The notes beneath the pieces were generated by a model. That model was not told where the DNA came from. It searched no databases and was given only the letters and a program-made list of their open reading frames with translations. Source: Deltaproteobacteria bacterium (GTDB lineage Bacteria > Desulfobacterota > Desulfomonilia > UBA1062). Taken from it: a stretch of DNA of 32,199 nt. Of this stretch, positions 7,334-16,385 are shown in pieces; the first letter of the stretch is position 1, and each line of letters opens with the position of its first letter. Location: NCBI GenBank assembly GCA_029552245.1, contig JAKPDW010000054.1, positions 1 to 32,199 on the forward strand. Direction: 5' to 3'. A program made the position numbers and the translations under genes.

Positions 7334-9265
7334 TCATTCCTTGGGGATGGTGAAGTAGAAGGTGGACCCCTTGCCCGGCTGAGACTTCACCCAGATGTCA
7401 CCGCCCATGACGCTGAGCGCCTTCTTCACGATGGACAGCCCGATGCCCGTCCCCTCCACGTGGTTGTCCGAGGCCCTGTAGAAGATGTCGAAGATGCTCC
7501 TGTGATGTTCTTCGGGGATCCCTATGCCGTTGTCCTTGACCGAGAAGATGTGCTGGTTGCCCTGGAGCTGGTGCCCGACCTCCACCATGGGAGGCCTGTC
7601 GGGGTGGGCGTACTTCAGCGCGTTGGATATGAGGTTGGTGAAGACCTGGGTCACCCTGAGCCGGTCCGCCTTGATGGTGGGGAGGTCGCGCTCGACGATG
7701 ACACGCCCCTGGGTCGCGTCGATCAGGGGGGAGAGGTCCTTGAGGAGGTCGTCCAGGACATCGCGCGTGGAGAACTCTTCCTTCTTGAGCTTGAGGTTTT
7801 CCACGGCCGACAGGGTGAGGAGGTTCGAGACGAACTCCTCCATGTGCCTGCCGCTCTCCCGGATCGCCTCCACGTACTGGAGTTCCTTGGGCGAGAGCTT
7901 GTTCGCCGCGGTCTTCATGAAGCGCTCGCAGAAACCGTTGATGGCCACGATGGGGTTCTTCAGGTCGTGCGAGACGGTCGAGACGAGCTGCCTGAGCTCC
8001 TCGTTGCGCTGGCGGATGAGGTCGAGGGCGTCCCTGAGTTCCTCGGTCGTCCTCGAGACTTCCTGGAACAGCTCTATGTTCTCGATCACGGCGCCCATGT
8101 GCACGCCTATGGTGATGAGCAGGCGTTCGTCCTCGGGAGAGATGCGACGCTGGCCGAAGGACCCGATGTTCATGACCCCCATGAGCCTCGTACGGGACTG
8201 GATGGGTATCGAGGCGTACGACTGGAGACCCTTCTGCCTGAGCGTGATGGAATGGAGCCTGGGGTCCATCGATGCGTTCTCGATGATGATCGGCTTGCCG
8301 CCGGCCGCGACCCTGCCCGCGATGCCGTCGCCAACCCGTATCTCCCTGAGGCTCTCGAGGATGTCGTCGGTGATCCCGTGGGACACGACGCACCTGAGCA
8401 CGTTTTTCCTCTCGTCCAGCAGGTGGATGAAGCCCATCTCGATGTTCATGATCTGGAGGACCTGCTCGAGGGTCTTCTGGAGCACCTCCACCAGGTCCAC
8501 CGACGAGGAGAGGGTCTTCGAGATGGTGTTGATCGCGGCCAGGTCCTGGTTCTGGCGCATGAGCCTCTTCTGGAGGAGCACCTTCTCGGTCACGTCCCTG
8601 AGCATGGCCAGCGATGTGCCGGGCCTGTCCTCGATGAACTGGAAACTCCCCTCCACCACCCTCTGGCCGGTCTTCGTGTTCACGGTGACCTGCGTGAAGA
8701 ACTTCCTGGCCGTCTTTCGCCTGAGCGGGGACAGGGCCTCCCTGCCCTGCTCGTCCACGAAATCGAACAGGGAACGGCCCAGGATCTCGGTGATCGGAAC
8801 CTGCATGATGTCGACGAAGGCCTGGTTCGCGAACGTGATGAACCCGTGGTTCATGATGAGGATCGCATCGGGCGCATCCTCGATGAGGGTCCGGTACCGG
8901 CTTTCCCGCGCGACGCCCCCGCTCATGAAGTCGCCGATGAGCACGTAGAGGGAATCGACCTTGTAGCCCGTGATGTTGATGAACCCCGAGGCCTTCACCT
9001 TGGGCGAGCTGAGGGTCTCCACGACGATGTTGAAGGGCTTGTTCGTCTCTATGAGGCGCTTGAGGTTCTTCTCGAGCCTGTCGTCGACCAGGAAGGTGTG
9101 AATGAGCTCGTAGAGGGATTTCCCCACGAAGGGCATCGTGGAGGGGTCCATGTTGGACTCGAGGACCTTGTTGATGTAGACGACCGTGCCGCTCCTGTCG
9201 AACGCGCACACGGCGAACGGCGCCTTCTCGAAGACGGTCCGTACGTTTTCGGTATGGTCCTTCAT
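7334..9265 (-). CDS. Soluble PAS-PAS-GAF sensor histidine kinase
   Basis: The ATG at 9265 gives 643 residues with no transmembrane segment, so this should be a cytoplasmic sensor. In order: PAS domain about 1-118, PAS domain about 121-230 (SRYRTLIEDAPDAILIMN), a short coiled linker, GAF domain about 255-400 (VGDGIAGRVAAGGKPIII), HisKA with the phospho-acceptor His433 in VSHDLKNP, and a HATPase domain with N box around N544-N548, D578-N579-G580 (G1) and GTGIGL at 605-610 (G2). All catalytic motifs are intact. No receiver domain or response regulator gene is nearby, so its partner is elsewhere. It begins seven bases after the stop of the metallo-hydrolase gene, which suggests one transcript. 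A longer upstream frame exists but only reads through the hydrolase gene. Confidence 0.92.
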   Translation of the reverse strand: MKDHTENVRTVFEKAPFAVCAFDRSGTVVYINKVLESNMDPSTMPFVGKSLYELIHTFLVDDRLEKNLKRLIETNKPFNIVVETLSSPKVKASGFINITGYKVDSLYVLIGDFMSGGVARESRYRTLIEDAPDAILIMNHGFITFANQAFVDIMQVPITEILGRSLFDFVDEQGREALSPLRRKTARKFFTQVTVNTKTGQRVVEGSFQFIEDRPGTSLAMLRDVTEKVLLQKRLMRQNQDLAAINTISKTLSSSVDLVEVLQKTLEQVLQIMNIEMGFIHLLDERKNVLRCVVSHGITDDILESLREIRVGDGIAGRVAAGGKPIIIENASMDPRLHSITLRQKGLQSYASIPIQSRTRLMGVMNIGSFGQRRISPEDERLLITIGVHMGAVIENIELFQEVSRTTEELRDALDLIRQRNEELRQLVSTVSHDLKNPIVAINGFCERFMKTAANKLSPKELQYVEAIRESGRHMEEFVSNLLTLSAVENLKLKKEEFSTRDVLDDLLKDLSPLIDATQGRVIVERDLPTIKADRLRVTQVFTNLISNALKYAHPDRPPMVEVGHQLQGNQHIFSVKDNGIGIPEEHHRSIFDIFYRASDNHVEGTGIGLSIVKKALSVMGGDIWVKSQPGKGSTFYFTIPKE

Positions 9266-9272
9266 GGAGCGC

Positions 9273-9890
9273 TCAGCCGATGGTGACCGACTGGCCGGGC
9301 TCCAGCACGTGCACCGTGCAGGAGCACAGTCTCTCGAGCTCCCTGGCATTCCTCTCCGTACCCACGATGTCGCCGAAGTGTATGGGTATGGCGTGGCCCG
9401 CCCGGACGTCGCCCACGGCCCCGGAGGCCTCCTTCGCGTCCATGGTGTAGGTCCCACCCACGGGCACGAACATGACGTCCACCGAGAGGGTCTTCATCTC
9501 GGGGATCCGGTCCGTGTCGCCCGGGTGATAGAAGGTCTTGCCGTCCATCTCGATCACGTACCCCACCCATCCGTTCGCCTTGGGGTGAAAGGCCTTGTTC
9601 AGGTTGTAGGCGGGCACCGCCTTGACGTTCACGGCCCCGATCCTGAGCGAACCACCGGGGGACACGGTGTCCGTGACCACACGTGCGGCCATGGGCGCGA
9701 CGACCCTCGTGGATGCCGAGGAAAGGGCCTTCACGTCTTGCTCGGAGTAGTGGTCGTAGTGGTCATGGGTGAGGAGGATGATGTCCGCCTTCGGGCCCTT
9801 TGGCGTCTTCCACGGATCTATGTACACCGTCCCCGATGGGCCTGTGATCCTGACGCTCGCATGGCCGAGCCAGGTGACGATCAACGCCAT
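9273..9890 (-). CDS. Metallo-beta-lactamase-fold metal-dependent hydrolase (UPF0173-like)
   Basis: The 205-residue protein starts MALIVTWLGHAS, the usual beginning of the small MBL-fold group with a conserved early His (H10). The metal motif THDHYDH supplies H42, H44, D46 and H47. HPGDT near the middle and IPIHFGD near the C-terminus supply further ligands. It probably hydrolyses a small ester, lactone or phosphodiester; the substrate is unknown. The ATG at 9890 has AGGAGGT at ideal spacing, whereas a GTG two codons earlier would lie on top of that site. The histidine kinase gene follows after seven bases. Confidence 0.87.
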   Translation of the reverse strand: MALIVTWLGHASVRITGPSGTVYIDPWKTPKGPKADIILLTHDHYDHYSEQDVKALSSASTRVVAPMAARVVTDTVSPGGSLRIGAVNVKAVPAYNLNKAFHPKANGWVGYVIEMDGKTFYHPGDTDRIPEMKTLSVDVMFVPVGGTYTMDAKEASGAVGDVRAGHAIPIHFGDIVGTERNARELERLCSCTVHVLEPGQSVTIG

Positions 9891-9933
9891 GGGCACCTCC
9901 TGTGGGAAATGGTCTCAGGCCCGTGATGGGGTC

Positions 9934-9939
9934 ATTGTA
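9934..9939 (-). promoter_or_regulatory. Possible -10 element for the hydrolase-kinase operon
   Basis: On the minus strand TACAAT occurs about 45 bases upstream of the ATG at 9890, inside the only AT-rich patch of the area. The hexamer 17 bases upstream (CTGCGG) is a poor -35, so this is a weak assignment. Confidence 0.35.
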
Positions 9940-9959
9940 AAATAATACAAAAGCACCGC

Positions 9960-10369
9960 AGTCGTTTCAACGGGAAACACCGAGGTTCGTGCCCGGCGCC
10001 GGCGCAAAAACCTCCCCACTCCCATGCCGGGTGGAGCTTTCACCCCCGCGTTGACTGCAGAGAAGCGCGGCACCGGCGCAAAAACCTCTCCACTCCCATG
10101 CCGGGGGCGCGCCGCGTTCGCCCGGGCCGGGACGGAACGACGCCCCGGGGTCGTGCGCCAGGGTTTTCGCCCGGCCTTGGGTATCGCGTACACCGCCCGC
10201 CCGTCTGCAGGCCCGCAGGGCGCGCCGCCCTCGGCCCCCCGCCGCCCTCACGGCCTGCTTCGATACACAGGCGGGAGCAACCCGCGGCCTTGCCCGCCCA
10301 GGTGCACGACACCTAAGCAGGGCACGCTCATCGGGCCGGCCCGGAGGGGCACCGCGGACCGGATCCTCC
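9960..10369. other. Gene-free stretch with direct repeats
   Basis: Several Arg-, Pro- and Gly-rich frames overlap on both strands and none has a ribosome binding site. The only clear structure is the 33-base repeat pair at 9999-10105. Confidence 0.45.
9999..10105. repeat. 33-base direct repeat, two copies
   Basis: The segments 9999-10031 and 10073-10105 differ at one base over 33 and are 74 bases apart. Each begins CCGGCGCAAAAACCTC and ends ACTCCCATGCCGGG, so the ends CCGGC and GCCGG are inverted relative to each other. A diverged version of the core is at 6013-6028. This looks like a small dispersed repeat family. Confidence 0.65.
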
Positions 10370-10765
10370 TCAGAACGCGCCCAGCTGGCACGGTGCTATC
10401 TTGATGCCGAGCGAGTCCGCGGCGTTGCCGACCTCCGCCCTGGCCAGGCCCATGGCGTCGGCGATCCTCCACAACTCGGCGCAGGCGACCCTGCCGCCTC
10501 GTGCTGCCGAGCGGATCGCGTCGAGGACCTCCTTTTCGACCTCCACCTTCCTGCCGAGGATCTTGTACGAGGATCTCCCCTTGCGGCCGTACCCGAACAG
10601 GCCGAGCTGGCACTGGTCGAGCTTGACGCCCATGTCCGTCGCCTCCCTGCCGACTTCCAAGGGGGCTACCCCGAGAGAGGCCGCTATGTAATGCGCGACA
10701 GCGCACTGCAGCTTGCCCCCGCCGGGGTTCCTCGCGATCATGTCCCTTATCCGTGCATCGCTCAT
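10370..10765 (-). CDS. Protein built of two cysteine-containing helical repeats, function unknown
   Basis: The ATG at 10765 follows GGAGAGAGG and gives 131 residues; a longer frame lacks such a site. Residues 21-57 and 95-131 align without a gap at an offset of 74. Both carry Cys-Ala at the start (C21, C95), then I-A, a Gly, E-V-G, A, a G-[VI]-K segment and end in CQLG-x-F (C52, C126). In both copies the two cysteines are 31 positions apart. The pattern of short helices with an x-E-V-G turn resembles a helix-turn-helix. The linker 58-75 is basic and glycine-rich. There is no signal or membrane segment. It might be a DNA-binding or metal-binding regulator, but I recognise no family. The acyl-CoA synthetase gene ends about 135 bases downstream on the plus-coordinate side and may be transcribed with it. 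Confidence 0.78.
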   Translation of the reverse strand: MSDARIRDMIARNPGGGKLQCAVAHYIAASLGVAPLEVGREATDMGVKLDQCQLGLFGYGRKGRSSYKILGRKVEVEKEVLDAIRSAARGGRVACAELWRIADAMGLARAEVGNAADSLGIKIAPCQLGAF

Positions 10766-10900
10766 GCCTCTCTCCTTCCACAGGGCCGCCCGGCCCATAG
10801 GCCACCGCACTCCCCGTTGGCCCACGCCGAGAACGGTCCTTCCCTCACCATCCGCACCCCCTTCACCGCGACCGCCTATCCCGGGCAACGACCATGTCCA

Positions 10901-13084
10901 TCATCGGGCGTTTTCGATGCCCTTTTCTGTGTCCCCTTCACCGAGCACCACGAGGGCGTCCGCCACGATCGGGGAGCCGTCCACCACGATGATGGGGTTC
11001 AGGTCGACCTCCGCTATGTGGGGAAAGTGCAGCGCGAGCCTTCCCAGGGCGACGAGGATGTTTGACAGCGCCACCCTGTCCACCGCCTTCATGCCCCTGA
11101 ACGGCCCGAGAAGCCTGGACGACCTGAGGCCGTCCATCATCCCGTGGGCGTCCGTGGCACTCAACGGGGCGAACCTCGACGAGATGTCCTCGAGCGCCTC
11201 CGCGAACACGCCGCCGAGCCCCAGGACCACGCACGGGGGAAAACCAGGGTGCCTGGTGACGCCGGCCATGAGCTCCCGTTCGCCGCGGAGCATCTCGGCG
11301 ACGATGAAGCCTGGCACGCCCGCCCTCTCGCTCATGGAGCGATACGCCCTTTCCAGTTCGTCCTCGCTGGCGATCCCGAGCCTCACGAGCCCGAGTTCGG
11401 TCTTGTGCCTGATCTCGGGTGCGCACGCCTTGAGCGCCACGGGGAACCCGATCGAACGTGCGGCCTCCCTGGCGGCCGCAAGAGTCGAGACGCGCACCTC
11501 GACGGGCGTGGGTATCCCGTAGGACCGGAGCAACGCCTTTGCGTCGTACTCGTCGAGGCCGGCGCCGCCTGCCCGCTTCACGATGGCCGTCGCCTCTTCG
11601 GGGGGGCTCCCGATGCGGCCCTGCCTGTCCACGGGCCGGTTCCTGATCTCCAGGTGCCTGAGGAACGCGCCCATGGCGCGTGCAGCCTTCTCGGGCGCGT
11701 CGAAGGTCGGTATGCGTCTCTCGTGGAAGGTGCGGACGCAGTGGTCCTCGAGGCCGAAGAACGAGGATATGAGCAGGGGCTTGCCGTGGGTGGAAGGCAT
11801 GGCCACGAGCCTGTCGAGCCCGATGCTCATCGCCTCGAAGAGCTGCTCCTTGGTCTCGTTCATGAATCTACTGACCGCCGGGTACAGGAGATCCAAGAAC
11901 CCCGTGTCCATGATGCCGTGGATGATGACGCCGTCGACCTCTTCCGACTCGAAGAGGATGCTCGGGATCTCCTCAGAGAGCACCTTCATGTCCATGTGGA
12001 ACGTGAGGTCGATGGGGTTTTTCGCGCTCGCGTGGCCGGGGATGAGCTCGGCGATCCGCTCCTTGAGCCCGGGCGAAAACTCGGGCACCTCGAGACCGAG
12101 CCTGTCGCACGTGTTCGCGATGGCCGTGCCCGGGCCGCCGGAGTTGGTGAGCACCGCGATGCGCCTGCCCTTCAGCCGGGGCTGGGTCGCGAGCGCGGAG
12201 CCGATCCTGTAGACGTCCTCTATGCTCTCCACCTGGATCACGCCGGCCTGCTCGAACAGGGCCTCGTAGAGGTGCGCCGGCCCCGCCATGGCGCCGGTGT
12301 GGCTCGCGCACGAGCGGGCCCCCGCCTCGGACCCTCCCACGTACTGCGCGACGATGGGCTTGTCGCGGCTCACCAAGGACGCGGTCTCGAGGAACCTCCC
12401 CACGTCCTTGATCCCCTCGATGTAGAGGCCTATCGCCTTCGTCCGCTCGTCCGCACCCAGGTACTCGATGCAGTCGACGATGTTGATGTCCGCCTCGTTC
12501 CCGACGCTGATCGCCTTGCTCAACGCCACGCCGTTCCTGTGGAGGTACGAGACCACCTGGGCCACGTACGTCCCGCTCTGGGAGGCGATGCCGAGCGCGC
12601 CGTCGAAGTCCTGGACAGGGCCCACCGTGATGTTCAGCCTGTTCGAGGTGTTCACGATGCCGAGGCAGTTCGGCCCGAGGAACCTGATCCCGTAGTGCCT
12701 CGCGCGCTCCACGAGGGTCTGCTCGAGCGACCGGCCGTCGTCACCCGTCTCGCGGAAACCCGCCGTCACGATGACCATCCGCTTCGTGCCGATCCTCCCG
12801 AAGGCCTCCACGAGCTCGAGGACGAGCCTGGTGGGAACGACGAGCACGGCGAGCTCCGGCGTCTTTGGGAGAGCGTCCACGCTCGGGTACGCCTTGAGCC
12901 CCAACACCTCGGGCTCGGTCGGGTGGACCGGCAGCACCTCTCCCGTGTACCCGCCCGTGACGAGGTTCAGGCACTGGATCGTGCCCATGGTGGTCAGGTT
13001 GTTGCTCGCGCCCACGAAGGCGATCGATGCCGGGTTCATCATCGTCTCGATGGGGTTGTCGTATGCACGGGTGGGAACGCTCAT
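10901..13084 (-). CDS. NDP-forming acyl-CoA synthetase (fused alpha-beta, acetate-CoA ligase type)
   Basis: The 727-residue protein would interconvert an acyl-CoA plus ADP and phosphate with the free acid plus ATP. An N-terminal CoA-binding domain (about 10-130, IAFVGASNNL) is followed by the succinyl-CoA-synthetase-like domains (FLGPNCLGI, IASQSGTYV) with the phosphorylated His262 in SHTGAMAG. An ATP-grasp domain occupies about 510-720 (DAKALLRSYGIPTP, APEIRHKTELG). The usual GGV after HKT/S-D reads LGL here, a mild deviation. The ATG at 13084 has AGAGGAGG nine bases upstream. In anaerobes this family makes ATP from acyl-CoA; the actual acid cannot be told from sequence. Confidence 0.9.
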   Translation of the reverse strand: MSVPTRAYDNPIETMMNPASIAFVGASNNLTTMGTIQCLNLVTGGYTGEVLPVHPTEPEVLGLKAYPSVDALPKTPELAVLVVPTRLVLELVEAFGRIGTKRMVIVTAGFRETGDDGRSLEQTLVERARHYGIRFLGPNCLGIVNTSNRLNITVGPVQDFDGALGIASQSGTYVAQVVSYLHRNGVALSKAISVGNEADINIVDCIEYLGADERTKAIGLYIEGIKDVGRFLETASLVSRDKPIVAQYVGGSEAGARSCASHTGAMAGPAHLYEALFEQAGVIQVESIEDVYRIGSALATQPRLKGRRIAVLTNSGGPGTAIANTCDRLGLEVPEFSPGLKERIAELIPGHASAKNPIDLTFHMDMKVLSEEIPSILFESEEVDGVIIHGIMDTGFLDLLYPAVSRFMNETKEQLFEAMSIGLDRLVAMPSTHGKPLLISSFFGLEDHCVRTFHERRIPTFDAPEKAARAMGAFLRHLEIRNRPVDRQGRIGSPPEEATAIVKRAGGAGLDEYDAKALLRSYGIPTPVEVRVSTLAAAREAARSIGFPVALKACAPEIRHKTELGLVRLGIASEDELERAYRSMSERAGVPGFIVAEMLRGERELMAGVTRHPGFPPCVVLGLGGVFAEALEDISSRFAPLSATDAHGMMDGLRSSRLLGPFRGMKAVDRVALSNILVALGRLALHFPHIAEVDLNPIIVVDGSPIVADALVVLGEGDTEKGIENAR

Positions 13085-13178
13085 CGCCTGGATCCTCCTC
13101 TGAACGGCGTCATCGTAGCACATGGCGCCGGCTCGTCCCGGGGGCACCCCCTCGGTCGTTCACCGGTCTCCCCCCAAA

Positions 13179-13207
13179 AGTATAGAACATAACATATGGG
13201 AAATCCA
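13179..13207 (-). promoter_or_regulatory. Probable promoter of the acyl-CoA synthetase gene
   Basis: On the minus strand TATACT (13184-13179) is a good -10 in an AT-rich patch, with TGGATT (13207-13202) as a mediocre -35 at 17 bases. It lies between the end of the aro-efp-accB operon and the synthetase gene. Confidence 0.5.
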
Positions 13208-13242
13208 TCATGAAGAGAACCTGTTTCTCCTGCGTGTGCACG

Positions 13243-13907
13243 TTAGGCGAAGGCAGGGACACGAAGCGCACGGGCGAGGTTCTCCCTCAGGAGCTCGACG
13301 AAGCGGTCCGGGTCGAAGGAGCCCGATATCTCGAGGAGCCCTTTCGCCCCCTCGGGTGCCTGGGGGCCGAACACCCGGCGGCTCAGCGCCCTGTCCACCC
13401 TGAGGGGTATCACCCCCTGGAGGAGGACATGGGATCTCCGCAGAGCGAGGGCGAGCCCCATGACCTTGGAACCATCGACCGCGAGCTCCAAGGGCGTGGA
13501 CCGTGCGAAGCACACGTCCGAGAACGTGCGGTTCTTTCCGTCCATGGTCGCGTGGATCCCGCACGCATTGAGCGCCGTTCGGACGGCCGATGTCACGAGC
13601 AGGCCGGCCGCCTCCACGCGGGCGGGCAGGACATCCCCCGCCCTGGCTGCGAGGGAAAACGTGACGTCGTCCACGTGCAGCACCGCCCCGCCTCCCGTGG
13701 GCCGCCTCAACACGGGCAGGTCGAGCGTTGGGTCGAACAGGGGGAAGTCCTTCTGGTGGTACCCGGTGGTCACCGCAGGGACAGCCCAGCCGTACACCCT
13801 CAGGAAACCCGGTATGGCCCCGGAGATGACCTCCTCGAAGAGGGCACGGTCCCTCTCCATGGTCGCTTGGGGGGGGACGCCTCCTTCACGGAAGAATGGC
13901 CACGGTC

Positions 13908-13911
<4 letters not shown>
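13243..13911 (-). CDS. Lipoate-protein ligase / octanoyltransferase family protein (LplA/LipM-like)
   Basis: The 222-residue protein belongs to the biotin/lipoate A/B ligase fold. RRPTGGGAVLH (69-79) is the family signature, Lys149 in DGSKVMG is the catalytic lysine, and SDVCFA supplies Cys134 where LipM-type transferases carry a Cys-Phe motif. The C-terminal accessory domain of E. coli LplA is absent. It may attach lipoyl or octanoyl groups to acceptor domains; LipM-type activity is my slight preference. Its ATG overlaps the accB stop as ATGA, so the two are translationally coupled. That is unusual, since the next gene after accB is often accC. Whether it acts on the neighbouring carrier protein is unknown; it lacks biotin-ligase motifs. 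Confidence 0.83.
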
Positions 13912-14321
<410 letters not shown>

Positions 14322-14885
14322 TCAGCTCACCCGCTCGATGTACTCGCCGGTGCGCGTGTCGACCTTGACCACCTCGCCCACGCTGATGAAGAGCGGCACC
14401 TGGATCGTGACCCCCGTCTCCAGCTTGGCCGGCTTTGAACCGCCGGACGCCGTGTTGCCCTTGAGGCCGGGATCGGTCTCGACCACCTCGAGTTCCATGA
14501 ACATGGGGAGCTCGATGCCGATGGGGGACCCGTTGTGGAAGAGGACCTCCACCTCCACGTTCTCCTTGAGGTAGCCGAGTGCGTCGCCGATCTGGTCGGC
14601 GCTCAGCGTCATCTGTTCGAAGGTCTCCGTGTCCATGAAGCAGTACCCGTTCTCGTCCTGGTAGAGGTACTGCATCTTCTTTTCCTCGAGGTCCGGGACG
14701 TCGACCTTCTCCCCCGACCTGAACGTGATGTCCAGGACCCTGCCAGTGAGGAGGCTCTTCACCTTCGTCCTGACGAAGGCCCCTCCCTTGCCGGGCTTGA
14801 CGTGCTGGAAGTCCACGATGGTGAAGGGCTCGCCGTCGATCTCGATCTTGAGGTTTTTCCTGAACTGTGCTGTGGAATACTGCAT
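14322..14885 (-). CDS. efp: Translation elongation factor P
   Basis: The 187-residue product has the standard EF-P length. It comprises the KOW-like N domain with the modifiable Lys33 in KPGKGGAF, then the two OB domains, ending in the signature around GEYIERVS. EF-P relieves ribosome stalling at polyproline. The ATG at 14885 is preceded by GGGAG at normal spacing; a GTG three codons upstream would be too close to it. No EF-P modification gene (epmA, earP, ymfI-type) is visible nearby, so the nature of any Lys33 modification is open. The start lies five bases after the stop of the peptidase gene. Confidence 0.96.
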   Translation of the reverse strand: MQYSTAQFRKNLKIEIDGEPFTIVDFQHVKPGKGGAFVRTKVKSLLTGRVLDITFRSGEKVDVPDLEEKKMQYLYQDENGYCFMDTETFEQMTLSADQIGDALGYLKENVEVEVLFHNGSPIGIELPMFMELEVVETDPGLKGNTASGGSKPAKLETGVTIQVPLFISVGEVVKVDTRTGEYIERVS

Positions 14886-14890
14886 CGAGC

Positions 14891-15958
14891 TCACTCCCGG
14901 TCGATTATTCTGACGATCCCCTTATCAATATTCGTGAGGAGCTTGCAAGAGCTATCTGAGACCACCGCCATGTCCTCGAGCCTCACGCCGAACCTGCCCG
15001 GCAGGTACACGCCGGGCTCGACGGTGAAGACCATGCCTTCCTCGAGGGTGTCCTCGGAAACCGACGAGATCGTCGGCGACTCGTGGACCTCCATGCCCAC
15101 GCCGTGGCCAAGGCCGTGGCCGAAGAAGGTATCGAGCCCGCGCGAGCCGAGGTGGCCCCTGGCGATACGGTCCATGTCCGAGGCCCTCATCCCGGGGGTG
15201 ACGGCCTTCAGGGCGCGAAGCCGCGCCTCGTCGACCGCCCGGTACACCTCCTCGAAGCCGTCCGGCGGCCTGCCGGTGAGCACGGTCACGGTCTGGTCCG
15301 AGCAGTAGCCGCGGTAGATGCACCCGAAATCGATGATGACCACCTCGTCCTTGCCTATGACACGGGACGACGCGGTGCCGTGGGGCATCGCGGAACGGGG
15401 GCCCGAGGCCACGATCAGTTCGAACGAGACGGCATCCGCCCCCCTCCTTCGCATGCCCACCTCGAGATCGAAGGCCACCTCCGCCTCCGTCCTCCCGACG
15501 AGCCCCTGCTGGAGAACGTGCTCGAGCGCCTCCTCGGAAATCCTCGCCGCCTCCTGTATGCAGGCCACCTCGCGCTCGTCCTTCAGGTCCCTCATGTGCT
15601 TGAGCTGCCCCCCGAGCGGCGTCATCTCTATGCCGCGGAAGAGGTCCTTCATCCTGATGAAGCTGTCCACGTCGAGGACGTTGGACTCGATGCCGAGCGA
15701 CCTGACGTCCTCCTCCACGAGCACGTCCCGGATGTCTTCCCAGCGCCTCGAGACCTCAACCACGCAGGCCTTCGTCTCGTCTTTGGCCTGGAGGGTGTTC
15801 CTGGCGTCCACGAAGAGGTAGTCCTTGTCCTGCAGGCAGACATAGACCGCGTCAGTCCCCGTGTAACCGCTCAAGTACCTGACGTTGGAACGGGAGACGA
15901 GCAGGATGGCGTCAAGACCCTTGAGAAAGGACCGGGCGCGCTCAAGCCTCTTGTCCAT
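14891..15958 (-). CDS. Xaa-Pro aminopeptidase/dipeptidase (M24B)
   Basis: The 355-residue enzyme has a creatinase-like N-terminal domain (1-125) and a complete pita-bread catalytic domain. All five metal ligands are present: D210, D221, H285 in GHGLGHGVGMEVHE, E314 in FTVEPGVY, and E328 in VRLEDM. It should remove N-terminal residues preceding proline or cleave Xaa-Pro dipeptides in the cytoplasm. The first codon overlaps the end of aroQ by 17 bases. A peptidase of this type next to efp is a common bacterial arrangement. Unlike the M24 protein at 2568-3791, nothing in its active site is altered. Confidence 0.94.
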   Translation of the reverse strand: MDKRLERARSFLKGLDAILLVSRSNVRYLSGYTGTDAVYVCLQDKDYLFVDARNTLQAKDETKACVVEVSRRWEDIRDVLVEEDVRSLGIESNVLDVDSFIRMKDLFRGIEMTPLGGQLKHMRDLKDEREVACIQEAARISEEALEHVLQQGLVGRTEAEVAFDLEVGMRRRGADAVSFELIVASGPRSAMPHGTASSRVIGKDEVVIIDFGCIYRGYCSDQTVTVLTGRPPDGFEEVYRAVDEARLRALKAVTPGMRASDMDRIARGHLGSRGLDTFFGHGLGHGVGMEVHESPTISSVSEDTLEEGMVFTVEPGVYLPGRFGVRLEDMAVVSDSSCKLLTNIDKGIVRIIDRE

Positions 15959-16385
15959 GGAGTCTCCACAGCGCCTCGAGGGCGAGCTCGTATACCAGCG
16001 GGCCGAGCCCGGTGATGGTGCCCCGGGCGATGTCGGAGAAGTAGTTCACCTGCCTGAACTGCTCGCGCGAGGCGACCCTCGAGACGTGCACCTCGATGAA
16101 GGGCAGGTTCACCGCGAGCAGCGCGTCCCTGAGGGCGACCGAGGTGTGGGTGTAGCCTCCCGGGTTCAGGATGAGCGCGTCGACGCCCTGGCCGGGGGCG
16201 GCCTGGACCTTGTCCACGAGCGCGCCCTCGTGGTTCGACTGGAAGAACTCCAGCTCTATCCCGAGGCCGGCGGCCTTCTTCGCGAGAGCCTCCTCGATCC
16301 GCTCGAGGCTCGTCGTGCCGTAGACACCCGGTTCCCTGGCGCCCAGCATGTTGAGATTCGGGCCGTTCATGACGAGGACCTTCAT
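15942..16385 (-). CDS. aroQ: Type II 3-dehydroquinate dehydratase
   Basis: The 147-residue product starts MKVLVMNGPNLNMLG, the classical type II signature. The loop with Tyr in REPGVYGTTSL, SNHEGALVD, NPGGYTHTSVALRDAL and the conserved His in IEVHVS are all present. It forms 3-dehydroshikimate from 3-dehydroquinate, the third step of the shikimate pathway, normally as a dodecamer. The ATG overlaps the stop of the TPR gene as ATGA. A few extra in-frame codons upstream were rejected because they lie within that gene. Confidence 0.95.
   Translation of the reverse strand: MKVLVMNGPNLNMLGAREPGVYGTTSLERIEEALAKKAAGLGIELEFFQSNHEGALVDKVQAAPGQGVDALILNPGGYTHTSVALRDALLAVNLPFIEVHVSRVASREQFRQVNYFSDIARGTITGLGPLVYELALEALWRLHGQEA

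Noticed and set aside
7226-9286. Large plus-strand frames opposite the histidine kinase (up to 686 residues)
   Set aside because: They are antisense shadows with Val, Glu, His and Asp bias; the minus strand encodes a complete kinase with every catalytic motif.
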